Part shown: piece after piece, positions 18,416 through 27,413 of the stretch
Position numbering within the stretch: the stretch's first letter is position 1
Layout of the letters: every line of letters begins with the position of its first letter
NCBI GenBank assembly: GCA_949294665.1
Contig: CASFID010000075.1
Coordinates: 81,410 to 145,409, forward strand
From: an uncultured Eubacteriales bacterium
GTDB lineage: Bacteria; Bacillota; Clostridia; Lachnospirales; Lachnospiraceae
Length of the DNA: 64,000 nt
Direction of reading: 5' to 3'
Made by a program: the position numbers and the translations under genes
The notes under the pieces: generated by a model
The model's input: the letters and a program-made list of their open reading frames with translations, nothing else
What the model was told of the DNA's origin: nothing
Database searches by the model: none

Positions 18416-20725
18416 ATGGAAAAGAACACAGAATATTTTGAAGATATGAAATCATTTCTTCATACGATAAAAAAAGAAAAGCATAAGCTGTTTGTTGTAT
18501 GCAGGCAGTCCTTTCTGCGGATGGAATCGGGGAAAAACATAGAACGGGCAAATCTGAAACCTGTATATTTTCATGATTTTTCGCCGAATCCGACGTACGA
18601 ATCTGTAAAAGCGGGGGTAGACAGATTCAGAAAAAACGGATGTGAAGCAATCCTGGCTATTGGGGGCGGAAGCGCGATAGATGTGGCAAAAGCGGTAAAA
18701 GCCTTTGCCGCAATGAAAGAGACTGCAAACTATCTGGATCAGGAAATATCAGACAATGGTATTCCGCTGTACGCCGTACCTACAACAGCAGGAAGCGGAA
18801 GCGAGGCGACAAAGTTTGCAGTTATTTATTATCATGGGAAAAAGCAGTCGCTTACTCATCCGTCTCTGATTCCTGAGAAAGTGCTGTTGGAGCCGTCGGT
18901 ATTAAAGAGTCTTCCTCTTTATCAGCGCAAAGCTACTATGATGGATGCATTGTGCCATGCAGTTGAAGCGTTCTGGTCCGTGAATTCCACACAGGAGAGC
19001 CGGGAATATTCCCGGGACGCTCTCGCTGCAGTTATGAAAAACAGGACGGCCTATCTGGAGAATACTGACGATGGAAATCGAGGAATGCTGTACGCCGCAA
19101 ATATGGCAGGCAGAGCTATCAATATTGCACAGACGACAGCCGCGCATGCAATGAGCTATCAATTAACCTCCCGGTATCATCTGCTTCATGGGAATGCGGT
19201 GGCAATCTGTCTTCCATATCTTTGGATGTTTATGCTGGATCACCCGGAACGCTGCTCGGACGCTCGCGGCCAGAAGTATCTCGCAGGGATTTTCTCTGAT
19301 ATCGCCCGGGCTTTAGGCTGTCGGACGCCCCGGGAAGCAGCCTGTATGCTCTGGACATGGATCAGAGAGTTGAATCTGGAAATTCCCGTCGTACCGGAAA
19401 ACGAGATTAAAGATCTGGCGGTATGTGTGAATCCTGACAGACTGAAAAACAATCCGGCTATACTGAAGCAGACGGACATAGAGATAATCTACCGTCAGCT
19501 ATTTAAGGAGGAGGGGATCGATATTACTACACAGATATGTCAGAAGAAACTTTTGATACTGGGGGGGGCGAATGCCCAGACTCCTGCGATTATCAGAGCT
19601 AAGGAACTTGGATATTATGTAATAACATGCGATTATCTTCCAGATAATCCGGGACATAGATTTTCTGATAAATATGTCAACATCAGTACCATTGAAAAAG
19701 AAAAAGTATTAAAGCTGGCGGAAAAGGAGAACATTCAGGGAATTATCGCATATGCTTCCGATCCCTCGGCTATGACGGCGGCGTATGTAAGTGATAAAAT
19801 GAATTTGCCGGGCCCTTCTTATTCATCTGTCAGATTATTAAGCGAGAAAGATTTGTTTCGGGAATTTCAACGAAAATACGGATTTTACATCCCTGATTTC
19901 TTCAGCTTTGATAATCTGGAACAATTGCAAAAAGAAATCGAAAATATAAAATTCCCCTGTATGGTCAAACCTGTTGACTCTTCGGGAAGCAAGGGCATCA
20001 CCAGAGTATGCAGAAAGGAAGAACTGCTGTCTGCTCTGGAACTGGCTTTGGAGTACAGTCGCCGTAAAAGAGTTATTGTCGAAGAATTTATCGAATCTCC
20101 TTATCATCAACTACATGGAGATGGAATCGTATATAACGGAAAGCTGATATTTCTTGCTCTTGGAGATCAGCGTTTCTGGCATTCTGTTCCGATCGGGAGT
20201 TCTTTACCTTCTTCAATTGCAGAAGAACTTATGACTGAGGCAAAGAGTGAAGTCGCCAGACTCATTGAGTGCAGCGGCTACCGTATGGGAGGGATCAATG
20301 TAGAGGTAAGAATAACAAAAGACGGTAAGATCTGTATTGTGGAAATCGGCCCCAGGACAGGGGGGAATTATATCCCTCAGCTGATGGAACTGGCTACCGG
20401 AGAAGATGAGATGACTTCCGTACTCAAAATGGCTATGGGAGATTTTCGCCGGTCAGATATTACGCCGCATATATCATATTGCTTTCAATATATTATTGGC
20501 AGCTATAAAAAAGGAAAATTCAAAACTATTTTTGTGGACGATTATATTAAACCTAAGCTTGTTAAGTTATATGTGCACAAAAAAGAAGGAGAATATATAG
20601 ACGAATATGAAAACAGCAGCGGAGTCGCAGGAGTCGCACTTCTGAAGTTTGACGGGCTGGAAGAAATGGAAAAAGATATAAAAAATATCAGGGAACATAT
20701 AACTGTTCTGACAGAAGAGGTATAG
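18416..20725 (+). CDS. phosphonoacetaldehyde reductase-like Fe-dehydrogenase fused to ATP-grasp ligase, 769 aa
   Basis: The N-terminal domain (about 1-370) is an iron-dependent alcohol dehydrogenase: GGGSAIDVAK at about 83, TTAGSGSEAT, and the metal ligands in DALCHAVEAF, AHAMSYQLTSRYHLLHGNAV. This subtype includes reductases of phosphonoacetaldehyde to 2-hydroxyethylphosphonate. The C-terminal domain (about 376-769) is an ATP-grasp enzyme with a Rossmann-like start (LLILGGANAQT), MVKPVDSSGSKG as the ATP loop, VEEFIES, and the Mg-binding EIGPRTGGNY. Such a fusion is not one I know. The start is uncertain: a TTG at 18392 overlaps the previous gene, while the ATG at 18416 has only a weak ribosome site. 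Confidence 0.85.
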   Translation: MEKNTEYFEDMKSFLHTIKKEKHKLFVVCRQSFLRMESGKNIERANLKPVYFHDFSPNPTYESVKAGVDRFRKNGCEAILAIGGGSAIDVAKAVKAFAAMKETANYLDQEISDNGIPLYAVPTTAGSGSEATKFAVIYYHGKKQSLTHPSLIPEKVLLEPSVLKSLPLYQRKATMMDALCHAVEAFWSVNSTQESREYSRDALAAVMKNRTAYLENTDDGNRGMLYAANMAGRAINIAQTTAAHAMSYQLTSRYHLLHGNAVAICLPYLWMFMLDHPERCSDARGQKYLAGIFSDIARALGCRTPREAACMLWTWIRELNLEIPVVPENEIKDLAVCVNPDRLKNNPAILKQTDIEIIYRQLFKEEGIDITTQICQKKLLILGGANAQTPAIIRAKELGYYVITCDYLPDNPGHRFSDKYVNISTIEKEKVLKLAEKENIQGIIAYASDPSAMTAAYVSDKMNLPGPSYSSVRLLSEKDLFREFQRKYGFYIPDFFSFDNLEQLQKEIENIKFPCMVKPVDSSGSKGITRVCRKEELLSALELALEYSRRKRVIVEEFIESPYHQLHGDGIVYNGKLIFLALGDQRFWHSVPIGSSLPSSIAEELMTEAKSEVARLIECSGYRMGGINVEVRITKDGKICIVEIGPRTGGNYIPQLMELATGEDEMTSVLKMAMGDFRRSDITPHISYCFQYIIGSYKKGKFKTIFVDDYIKPKLVKLYVHKKEGEYIDEYENSSGVAGVALLKFDGLEEMEKDIKNIREHITVLTEEV

Positions 20726-20727
20726 CA

Positions 20728-21924
20728 ATGAAGAAGGATAAATCGATACTGTTAATTTTTGCATCGCTGATTGTGAGTATATTGATCGGAGTTTTACTGC
20801 AGAATAATTCAGATGCCGCCGAAATTGTACGTCCGTTGGGCACAATTTACATAAATCTGATCAAGATGATAATGCTTCCGTTAGTAGTAACTTCTCTTGT
20901 GCTGGGAATTTCTAGTATTTCCAGCGTTAATAAAATAGGAAAGATGGGCTTGGCGACAATGATCATTTTCATGTCTACAACTGCGTTTGCAGTTATTATT
21001 GGCCTGATACTTTCTAATATTTTTAAACCGGGAAATGGCATTGCAGTCGGAAACGCTACATATGAAGCAGAAGAAATGCCCGGTCTTCTGGATACGTTTA
21101 TCGGTATTTTTCCCGATAACATATCACGCGCTTTTTTAGACGCAGATATGCTGCAGATTATTTTCATATCTGTTATCCTTGGCATTGGTATGGTAAAAAT
21201 CGCACCGAAAGGAAATGTGTTACGAGGACTGATTGAGGATATTTTTGAGGTAACAACTGTAATAACGAAATGGATTATGAATTTAACGCCAATAGGGATT
21301 TTAGGTTTGATGATACCTACTGTCGCTCAAAACGGGATTGCCGTTTTGCTGCCGCTCGGGAAATTGATCGCAGTTTTTTATTTAGCCGTTATTGTGCATG
21401 TTGGAATTACATATTGTACATTGATAAAAACAGGGACTGAATTTTCTGTCAGACAATTTTTTACAAGTTTTTTCCCAGCGCAGGTGGTAGGATTTGTTAC
21501 ATGCAGTTCAGCGGCGACTCTTCCCGTATCTCTGGAAAGTCTGCAAAATAAACTGAAAGTATCCAGAGAAGTGAGCGGCTTTGTCCTTCCTCTGGGAGCG
21601 ACGATTAATATGGACGGCAATGCGTTATATCAGGGGATTGTCGCATTATTTGTAGCTCAGGCATATGGAATCGAACTGAGCATTACTACCCAGTGTATGG
21701 TGATTTTAACAGGAACGTTAGCGTCTGTCGGAGCGGCAGGCGTTCCCGGCGCGGGTATGATCGTACTTAGTACTGTGCTTGTTTCCGCAGGATTACCTGT
21801 AGACGGGATTGCGCTTGTGGCCGGAATTGACAGGATTCTTGATATGGGACGTACCATGGTAAATATAACTGGGGATGCGGTTACTGCATGTATGGTTGAA
21901 AAAATAATGAAAACCTCAAAATGA
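20728..21924 (+). CDS. dicarboxylate/amino acid:cation symporter (DAACS), 398 aa
   Basis: This is a membrane symporter of the GltP/GltT/SstT family taking up acidic or neutral amino acids with Na+ or H+. Hydrophobic helices run through the protein, and the family signature GATINMDGNALYQG (near 290) and the GVPGAGMIVLS hairpin segment are present. It starts 2 bases after the ATP-grasp fusion, so the two are translationally linked. An amino-acid importer inside a glycosylation operon, directly after an ATP-grasp ligase, suggests it supplies an amino acid for that ligase. This is inference. Confidence 0.9.
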   Translation: MKKDKSILLIFASLIVSILIGVLLQNNSDAAEIVRPLGTIYINLIKMIMLPLVVTSLVLGISSISSVNKIGKMGLATMIIFMSTTAFAVIIGLILSNIFKPGNGIAVGNATYEAEEMPGLLDTFIGIFPDNISRAFLDADMLQIIFISVILGIGMVKIAPKGNVLRGLIEDIFEVTTVITKWIMNLTPIGILGLMIPTVAQNGIAVLLPLGKLIAVFYLAVIVHVGITYCTLIKTGTEFSVRQFFTSFFPAQVVGFVTCSSAATLPVSLESLQNKLKVSREVSGFVLPLGATINMDGNALYQGIVALFVAQAYGIELSITTQCMVILTGTLASVGAAGVPGAGMIVLSTVLVSAGLPVDGIALVAGIDRILDMGRTMVNITGDAVTACMVEKIMKTSK

Positions 21925-21951
21925 TCGACAACGACGGACACGGGGGAAAAC

Positions 21952-22773
21952 ATGAATAAAGTAGTATACATGGGATATTCAGACTCTATGATAAGATGTC
22001 TGCTGGATTCGGATTTATTTGATTTGATCATGGTCATTGGAAAAGAAGGACGAATGAACAAAAATCAATATCAAATGATAGAAGAAAATCATATTCCATA
22101 TTATGAACTTATAAATAAAGAAGAACTGGAAAAAATAAAATTTCCTAATGAAGAGTTTACTGTAATCCTGCGCAAATTTGAATATATTATTCCGCAGTCG
22201 ATGATAAAAAAATTCAGGTTTATTAATTTTCACGGCGGAAGCTTAAAATACAACAGAGGAGCACATGCGCCGGTATGGTCGATTCTGAATCGGGATAAGG
22301 CCTCGTGTCTGTCAATGTATGAGCTGACGGGCGGCGTTGACGAAGGAATATTGATCGACGAATATCCTGTAGAAATCACAGAAGAGGACGACATAAACAC
22401 ATTGAATGTGAAATTAGAATCAGGTATTCCGAAATTACTGGTATCTCTTGACAGTTACTTAAGTGGAAATATAAAAGGAATTTCTGTAAAAAATGGGATT
22501 TATCATCCCAAAATTCAGGAAAAAGATTTTACTATTGATATTGAGAATGACAGTGTGAAAGTAATTTCTGCAAAGATCCGGTCGCAACGTAATTATTATG
22601 GCGCCTTAATACTGGAAAATGGACTGCGCTACAGAGTGGAAGACTTTACCCTTTTTCCCAGTACGGGATACAAGCGGCGTTTTTTTGACGGGGAAATACT
22701 TATTGTAGATGATGGGCAGGAATTTATCAGATGTAATGTACGAAGCGAGAAAATATTCGGGGGGGAGAAATAA
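21952..22773 (+). CDS. sugar N-formyltransferase (Fmt-like fold), 273 aa
   Basis: This is an N10-formyltetrahydrofolate-dependent transferase related to methionyl-tRNA formyltransferase. The catalytic triad is visible as N92 and H94 in NFHGGSLKYNRGAHAP and D130 in GGVDEGIL. Its size and distance from the fmt housekeeping context point to a sugar enzyme such as VioF/FdtF, which formylate 4-amino-4,6-dideoxyglucose. The VioA-like enzyme in the same operon fits that use. GGGGGAAAAC precedes ATG. Confidence 0.82.
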   Translation: MNKVVYMGYSDSMIRCLLDSDLFDLIMVIGKEGRMNKNQYQMIEENHIPYYELINKEELEKIKFPNEEFTVILRKFEYIIPQSMIKKFRFINFHGGSLKYNRGAHAPVWSILNRDKASCLSMYELTGGVDEGILIDEYPVEITEEDDINTLNVKLESGIPKLLVSLDSYLSGNIKGISVKNGIYHPKIQEKDFTIDIENDSVKVISAKIRSQRNYYGALILENGLRYRVEDFTLFPSTGYKRRFFDGEILIVDDGQEFIRCNVRSEKIFGGEK

Positions 22774-22784
22774 ATCTCTTTCCA

Positions 22785-23273
22785 ATGTTCCGGAAAGGTA
22801 TGACCATTGAACCGAAAAGAAAAACAAAAGAAGTGCGTAAATTACTTTATGAATTTCGCCCCAGCCTGTTTCACTCTCTGATTTCAGACAATAAAGTAGA
22901 AGAAATGGCAGACAAATATTCTGAAAAAGCTGTTATTCTTCTTTTACGTATGCATGAAATTAATGCGGGAATTATCGTTATGTATGCGAATGATATAAGA
23001 TTAAAAAAAGCATTTGTTTCTATAATTACTGTAAAAAAGGAATTCAGAAAAAAGGCGCTGGGAACAGTCCTTCTAAAACGGGCTGAGAACATTGCGTATA
23101 TGTGGGGGATGGAATATATGGATCTTGAAGTTGACAAAGCGAATGACGTGGCCATTGATTTTTATTTAAGAAACGGATACGTCAAGAGTGAAGAACTTGA
23201 CGCATCTTTTATCATGCAGAAAGAATTGTGCGGAAATATTAATATGTATACAGACCGACAAGAGTGGCTCTAA
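22785..23273 (+). CDS. GNAT-family acetyltransferase, 162 aa
   Basis: This is a GCN5-type N-acyltransferase with the acetyl-CoA loop region VKKEFRKKALGTVLL and the following DLEVDKANDVAIDFYLRNG pattern. Either ATG 22785 or 22800 may be the start, the latter having GGAAAGG only 2 bases upstream. Together with the formyltransferase it gives a second way of acylating an amino sugar. The substrate is unknown. Confidence 0.78.
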   Translation: MFRKGMTIEPKRKTKEVRKLLYEFRPSLFHSLISDNKVEEMADKYSEKAVILLLRMHEINAGIIVMYANDIRLKKAFVSIITVKKEFRKKALGTVLLKRAENIAYMWGMEYMDLEVDKANDVAIDFYLRNGYVKSEELDASFIMQKELCGNINMYTDRQEWL

Positions 23274-23305
23274 ACGTACGTAATATTATTAAGGGGGACA
23301 GAAGA

Positions 23306-24616
23306 ATGAAAATATTAGTTACAGGATTATGTACACTGCACTGGGGACGACTGGAATATGGAAATATTGGAAATTACTATATTATAGAGCCTTTGTTCCG
23401 TGAACTTCACCGTGTCTTTCCGGACTCCGAGATCAATACGACTTTTCAAATGACAGAAGGGTTTGCCAAAAGAGAAAATATAACGGTTCTGCCCATGGAA
23501 CTATACTATGCATGGCAGGAAAACGATATTGAAAACGCTCAAAAAGATTATGCTGCAGCTAAGGAACTGATTGCAGATCCACATTCCCATGCTGCAACTC
23601 CTTATACGGATCTTCTGAAGGAGACGTCTGTCGTAATTAATATGTCGGGGGACATGTGGGGAGATAACGCCGAGCATGTAGGACACGGACGATTTTTTGT
23701 TGATTTGCTTAAGATGCGTACAGCTCAGCTCCTTGGGGTGAAGACGGTTCTCTTTGGCGTAACTCCGGGTCCATTTTCTGATTCAAAAACAATGGATCTG
23801 GCAAAAGAAGTATATGAAAATTTTGATTTAATCATAAACAGGGAGCCTACTTCAACAAAAAACCTGAATAAATGGGGATTTCATTCTGCACACGTAAAGG
23901 ATTTCGCCTGTCCTGCATTTTTATATACTCCTGAGCTGACCGAAGTACAATCGGCAGAGGCAGAGTCGGTTATCTCATCCCTGCAGGGAGAGAAAAAGGT
24001 AGTTGGCTTTACAATAGGCGGATTCAATATGCCGGTCGGTCCATATGATATGTGGCCCCGGGAAGACAGCCAGTATAAAGTATTTGCAGAGATAATCGAG
24101 TATATGATGAATAACCTTAATGTAAAAGTGGCGCTTATTTCACATACAAATGGTTTTGAACTGCCTCCACAGTTTAAGCTGATACCCGGCAGAGATTATC
24201 CTATTTTAGACCAACTGAGAAAGGTAGTGCTCAAAAGGGGAATTGTCAAGAATCCGGAAGATTTAGTCTGTATTTCCACACCGCATCTTCCGTGCGTTAC
24301 AAAAACGATCATCGGCCATTTTGACATGATGGTAACCGGGCGTGTACATGCGTCGGTTGCGGCTGTCAGTCAGTTCGTTCCTACAGTTTTTCTCACATAT
24401 GAGGAAAGCTTTATACCGAGTTCTAAAATGTACGGCTTCGCCAATTTGGCAGGCATGGGAGAATTTGTGTGCCGTCCGTCCGACGGGGATGAAATTAAAC
24501 GTAAGATACATGAAGTATTTTCGAGACTTCCAGAGATAAAAAGCCGCTTACAGAGCCGTATTCCGGAGGTACAAAAGCTTTCTGCCGCTGCATTTGACGA
24601 GCTTAAAAATATATAG
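23306..24616 (+). CDS. polysaccharide pyruvyl transferase family protein, 436 aa
   Basis: This is a GT-B-like protein of the polysaccharide pyruvyl transferase family, which adds pyruvate ketals from PEP to sugars or acts as a related glycan enzyme. Landmarks are NIGNYYIIEPLF near the N-terminus, GVTPGPF, and the C-terminal TGRVHASVAAVSQFVPTVF, typical of the family. AAGGGGG lies 8 bases before ATG 23306. An upstream in-frame ATG (23264) sits in the preceding gene's end and is not used. It ends with TAG, showing that TAG works as a normal stop here. Confidence 0.85.
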   Translation: MKILVTGLCTLHWGRLEYGNIGNYYIIEPLFRELHRVFPDSEINTTFQMTEGFAKRENITVLPMELYYAWQENDIENAQKDYAAAKELIADPHSHAATPYTDLLKETSVVINMSGDMWGDNAEHVGHGRFFVDLLKMRTAQLLGVKTVLFGVTPGPFSDSKTMDLAKEVYENFDLIINREPTSTKNLNKWGFHSAHVKDFACPAFLYTPELTEVQSAEAESVISSLQGEKKVVGFTIGGFNMPVGPYDMWPREDSQYKVFAEIIEYMMNNLNVKVALISHTNGFELPPQFKLIPGRDYPILDQLRKVVLKRGIVKNPEDLVCISTPHLPCVTKTIIGHFDMMVTGRVHASVAAVSQFVPTVFLTYEESFIPSSKMYGFANLAGMGEFVCRPSDGDEIKRKIHEVFSRLPEIKSRLQSRIPEVQKLSAAAFDELKNI

Positions 24617-24648
24617 ACAGTAAATTTTAAAGAAGGAGAATGAATTTT

Positions 24649-25356
24649 ATGAAAGTTGCGATTATGCAACCGTATTTTTTCCCTTATATAGGATATTTTT
24701 CTTTAGTCAAGCATGTCGACCGTTTTGTTTTACTGGATGACGTACAGTTTATTCGTCATGGCTGGATTGAAAGAAACAGGATTCTGAAACCGTCCGGAGG
24801 ATGGCAGTACATTTCTGTTCCTCTTATAAAGCACAGTCAGAAAGTTCCCATTAAAGATATCCGGATCAATAACGATACTGCATGGGGGAAAAAGCTTATC
24901 GCTCAGATAGGACATTACCGGAAAGCGCCTTATTACTATAAAGTGAAATCTTTGTTAGAAAAAATACTGGAGCGGACTTTTTATGATATCACTTCTCTGG
25001 ACCGCGTTTGCCTGGAAAACATATGCGGGTATTTACATATACATACTCCTATAGATTTGTTTTCAGAAATGGGACTTTCGATTCCATATCCGAAAGCGCC
25101 GGATGAATGGGCGCTGAATATTTGCCGTGAGATGGGCGGCGTAACTGAATACAGGAATCTGCCGAGAGGAACGGCTCTGTTTTCTGAGGAAAAGTTTCTT
25201 AACGCAGAGATTAAACTACGCTTTCAGGAAACTGCTATTTCAGAATATCCCCAACTTGGAAATGTGTTTGAGCCCGGATTGTCAATCCTTGATGTAATGA
25301 TGTTTAATTCCGTAGAAGAAATAAACCAGATGCTGGACAGGTACATGTTATTATGA
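24649..25356 (+). CDS. WbqC-family protein, 235 aa
   Basis: It has the characteristic WbqC N-terminus MKVAIMQPYFFPYIGYFSL, then DRFVLLDDVQFIRHGWIERN and a C-terminal NSVEEINQML. WbqC-like proteins occur in O-antigen and flagellar glycan clusters together with acyl- and aminotransferases. Their chemistry is not settled. The second ATG (24649) is chosen because AGGAG is only one base from the first. It overlaps the next gene by ATGA. Confidence 0.88.
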   Translation: MKVAIMQPYFFPYIGYFSLVKHVDRFVLLDDVQFIRHGWIERNRILKPSGGWQYISVPLIKHSQKVPIKDIRINNDTAWGKKLIAQIGHYRKAPYYYKVKSLLEKILERTFYDITSLDRVCLENICGYLHIHTPIDLFSEMGLSIPYPKAPDEWALNICREMGGVTEYRNLPRGTALFSEEKFLNAEIKLRFQETAISEYPQLGNVFEPGLSILDVMMFNSVEEINQMLDRYMLL

Positions 25357-25799
25357 ATGAGATAAAAACAGAGCATATAATACCGCCGTCAGATACAATC
25401 AGGCTGTTTACTTTTTTAAAAGAATCAGATAGTATATTTCAGCCGAAATTATCTGAAAGAGTAAATATTAAACAATACTCCGAAAAGCTGGCAGAGCGTG
25501 CTGAATTATTTTATGTATTGGACGGCGGAAAGGACATCGCCAACTGTGCTGTTTATATGAATCGAGATGACATATGCTTTATATCATCTTTTGCCGTGGC
25601 TCAAAATATGCAAAGAAACGGAATTGGAACAAGATTAATGAGGGCCGTGATCAGTGAGGGGATAAAAAGGAACAAGAGCTCAATTGAATTAGACGTTTAC
25701 GCCTGCAATCAGGCGGGGATACGTTTTTATCTTTCTCAGGGATTTCAGAAGAAAGCAGAAAAGGAGAAATGGTTGAGAATGTCTCTTGACTTAAAATAA
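25353..25799 (+). CDS. GNAT-family acetyltransferase, 148 aa
   Basis: This is a short GNAT protein: FAVAQNMQRNGIGTRLM is the acetyl-CoA-binding motif A, followed by DVYACNQAGIRFYLSQGF. It is translationally coupled to the WbqC-like gene by a 4-base overlap. It probably acylates an amino sugar of the module 1 glycan. The substrate is not readable. Confidence 0.82.
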   Translation: MNEIKTEHIIPPSDTIRLFTFLKESDSIFQPKLSERVNIKQYSEKLAERAELFYVLDGGKDIANCAVYMNRDDICFISSFAVAQNMQRNGIGTRLMRAVISEGIKRNKSSIELDVYACNQAGIRFYLSQGFQKKAEKEKWLRMSLDLK

Positions 25800-25858
25800 A
25801 ACAATATGCCCCAATTGTAAATAATGCAGTCTCAACAAATCAGGAAGGAAAAAATACT

Positions 25859-26665
25859 ATGAATGCAGAAATCAATTTAGCCAGAACAACATTTTGTATA
25901 ACGCAGCGCTGTACGCTGAAGTGCAAATTGTGCCTGGCTTTTATCCCCTATTATAAAAACCCCGTGGATGTAAAGACGGGAGAGGCTGATGCGGTTCTCA
26001 GGGAGTATTTTGAGCTGATTCATTCGGTAAGTGTATTTACCATAACAGGAGGAGAACCTCTAATGCATAAGGAACTGTCGTCCATTTTGGAACTTGTGTA
26101 CAGCTATTTACCGCAGATTAGAAAGAGCGTAGATTTTGTGACAAACGGTACGCTCGATATACCGGAACATGTACTGGATATTTTTGAGGAGAACAGAGCG
26201 CATACAAGAATTGTACTTAGTGATTACGGCCCTTCTCTCTCTACTAAAATAAAGCAAATTGAAGAAAAATTAAAGAAAAGAAATATTTCGTACAGAATAT
26301 CAAATTTTCATGGCGATAATCTGTATTTTGACGGGTGGATTGATTTCAGGGATCATTCAAAAAAATATTTTTCTCTTGAAGAACGCGACAGGCACGGTCA
26401 GAAATGCATTCACAATGTAGGCAAATATTTTTTGATTAACGAGGGGGAGCTGCACTCTTGTTCTCGCTCTTATTGGCGAATGCGCGAAGGATATATACCC
26501 AGAAATGAGGAGGAATATATTCCTTTGTTAGATACACACATGCCCAAGGAAAGGAAGCAGGAGATATTACTACATATGCTGAATCAGAAAAGCAGCTCAT
26601 CGTGTGCATAGTGTGTCGGATTAAAAAATGGGGTGCCAAGGCACTATCCAGCGGAACAACTTTAA
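25859..26665 (+). pseudogene. radical SAM/SPASM-like protein interrupted by in-frame TAG
   Basis: The radical SAM cluster ligands are C18, C22 and C25 (RCTLKCKLC), followed by TITGGEPLMH and VTNGT. A C-terminal cysteine region (KCIHNVGKYF, HSCSRSYW) looks like an auxiliary-cluster domain. The frame stops at TAG 26609-26611. Reading on without a shift gives 17 more residues (CVGLKNGVPRHYPAEQL) and then TAA. A C-A-x-C pair and a PAEQL tail are the normal ending of this group, so TAG replaces one residue between two conserved cysteines. The gene is either inactivated or read through. The RBS is AGGAAGG. Confidence 0.78.
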
Positions 26666-26895
26666 AATTTTCCGCAATGGCGGATGACGGTTATGACCTT
26701 TACCGGCTCCGTGTTCTGTAAACCGATCAGCTTTTTTAGGTATTGATCTCTTCTTTTATGTTCATGTTATTCTATCATGGTACCCCCTTCTGTCACTCCT
26801 ACCATGGTAGAAAAATAAGAAATAATCAAGTTTGTGCTGTTCAAAGCAGAAAATTTTTGTCCACAATATCATATCTTTCTAGGGCAGAATATTGC
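26666..26895 (+). other. gene-free stretch between radical SAM gene and toxin-antitoxin remnant
   Basis: No gene is seen. The only notable element is a perfect 12-base palindrome CTACCATGGTAG near 26799-26810, preceded by a near-copy (CTATCATGGTA). The toxin-antitoxin pair and its promoter begin just after. Confidence 0.4.
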
Positions 26896-26934
26896 TTGCA
26901 ATCGCTTGTGTTTGCAAAGGAAGATGGATATAAT
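26896..26934 (+). promoter_or_regulatory. promoter and likely operator of the antitoxin gene
   Basis: TTGTGT (26906-26911) and TATAAT (26929-26934) are 17 bases apart, a good SigA promoter. Two TTGCAA palindromes (26896-26901 and 26912-26917) flank the -35 and could be operator half sites for autoregulation by the antitoxin. Confidence 0.6.
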
Positions 26935-26957
26935 ATAGCGAAAGGATCGTGATAAAT

Positions 26958-27191
26958 ATGGCAAATACATCCGCAGTTTATGCCCGTATTGATACGGAGC
27001 TAAAAGAAAACGCAGAAGGAATCCTTTCATTTGAACTACGCCTGCTTTCCACAAAACCTACCGCAGCCGGCGGCATAAGCCGTGAACAGTTGGACGCAGA
27101 GCTTATGAAAGGCGTGGAGTCCATGAAATCCGGAAAAACCTATACGGCAGATGAGGTGGATGCCAAGTTAAAACGGGAGTTCGGTATATGA
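26958..27191 (+). CDS. DinJ/RelB-type antitoxin with internal deletion, 77 aa
   Basis: It begins MANTSAVYARIDTELKENAEGILS and ends with the linker SGKTYTADEVDAKLKREFGI, both typical of Lachnospiraceae DinJ-like antitoxins. Between ILS and FELRLLSTKP about 20 residues of the ribbon-helix-helix dimer region are missing in frame, compared with my knowledge of the family (about 95-100 aa). DNA binding is therefore doubtful. The ATG at 26958 has AAAGGAT 10 bases upstream. The stop overlaps the toxin start (ATGA). Confidence 0.7.
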   Translation: MANTSAVYARIDTELKENAEGILSFELRLLSTKPTAAGGISREQLDAELMKGVESMKSGKTYTADEVDAKLKREFGI

Positions 27192-27413
27192 GCGATACCT
27201 ATTCTGTTATCTACTCCCCAAAAGCCAAAGATGATCTGAGGGAGATTTATTCTTACATCGTCTATGATCTGCAGACAGCGGAGGAGCAGGTAAATCGTAT
27301 CCGGAAAGAAATCCGGTCGCTGGATTTTATGCCATCCCGGTATGCTATCTGTGATCCGAATTATCTACGCCGACAGGGATGTCGAGGACATCATTCAGGC
27401 AGAACGTGAATAG
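27188..27413 (+). pseudogene. RelE/ParE-type toxin remnant with frameshifting internal deletion
   Basis: The first 56 codons read as a RelE/ParE toxin (YSVIYSPKAKDDLREIYSYI, then SLDFMPSRYA). After that the frame changes. The expected C-terminus appears in another frame from 27351 (VIRIIYADRDVEDIIQAERE, stop TAG 27411-27413). About 30 residues including the core strands are gone. The toxin must be inactive, which explains why a damaged antitoxin is tolerated. Confidence 0.78.
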
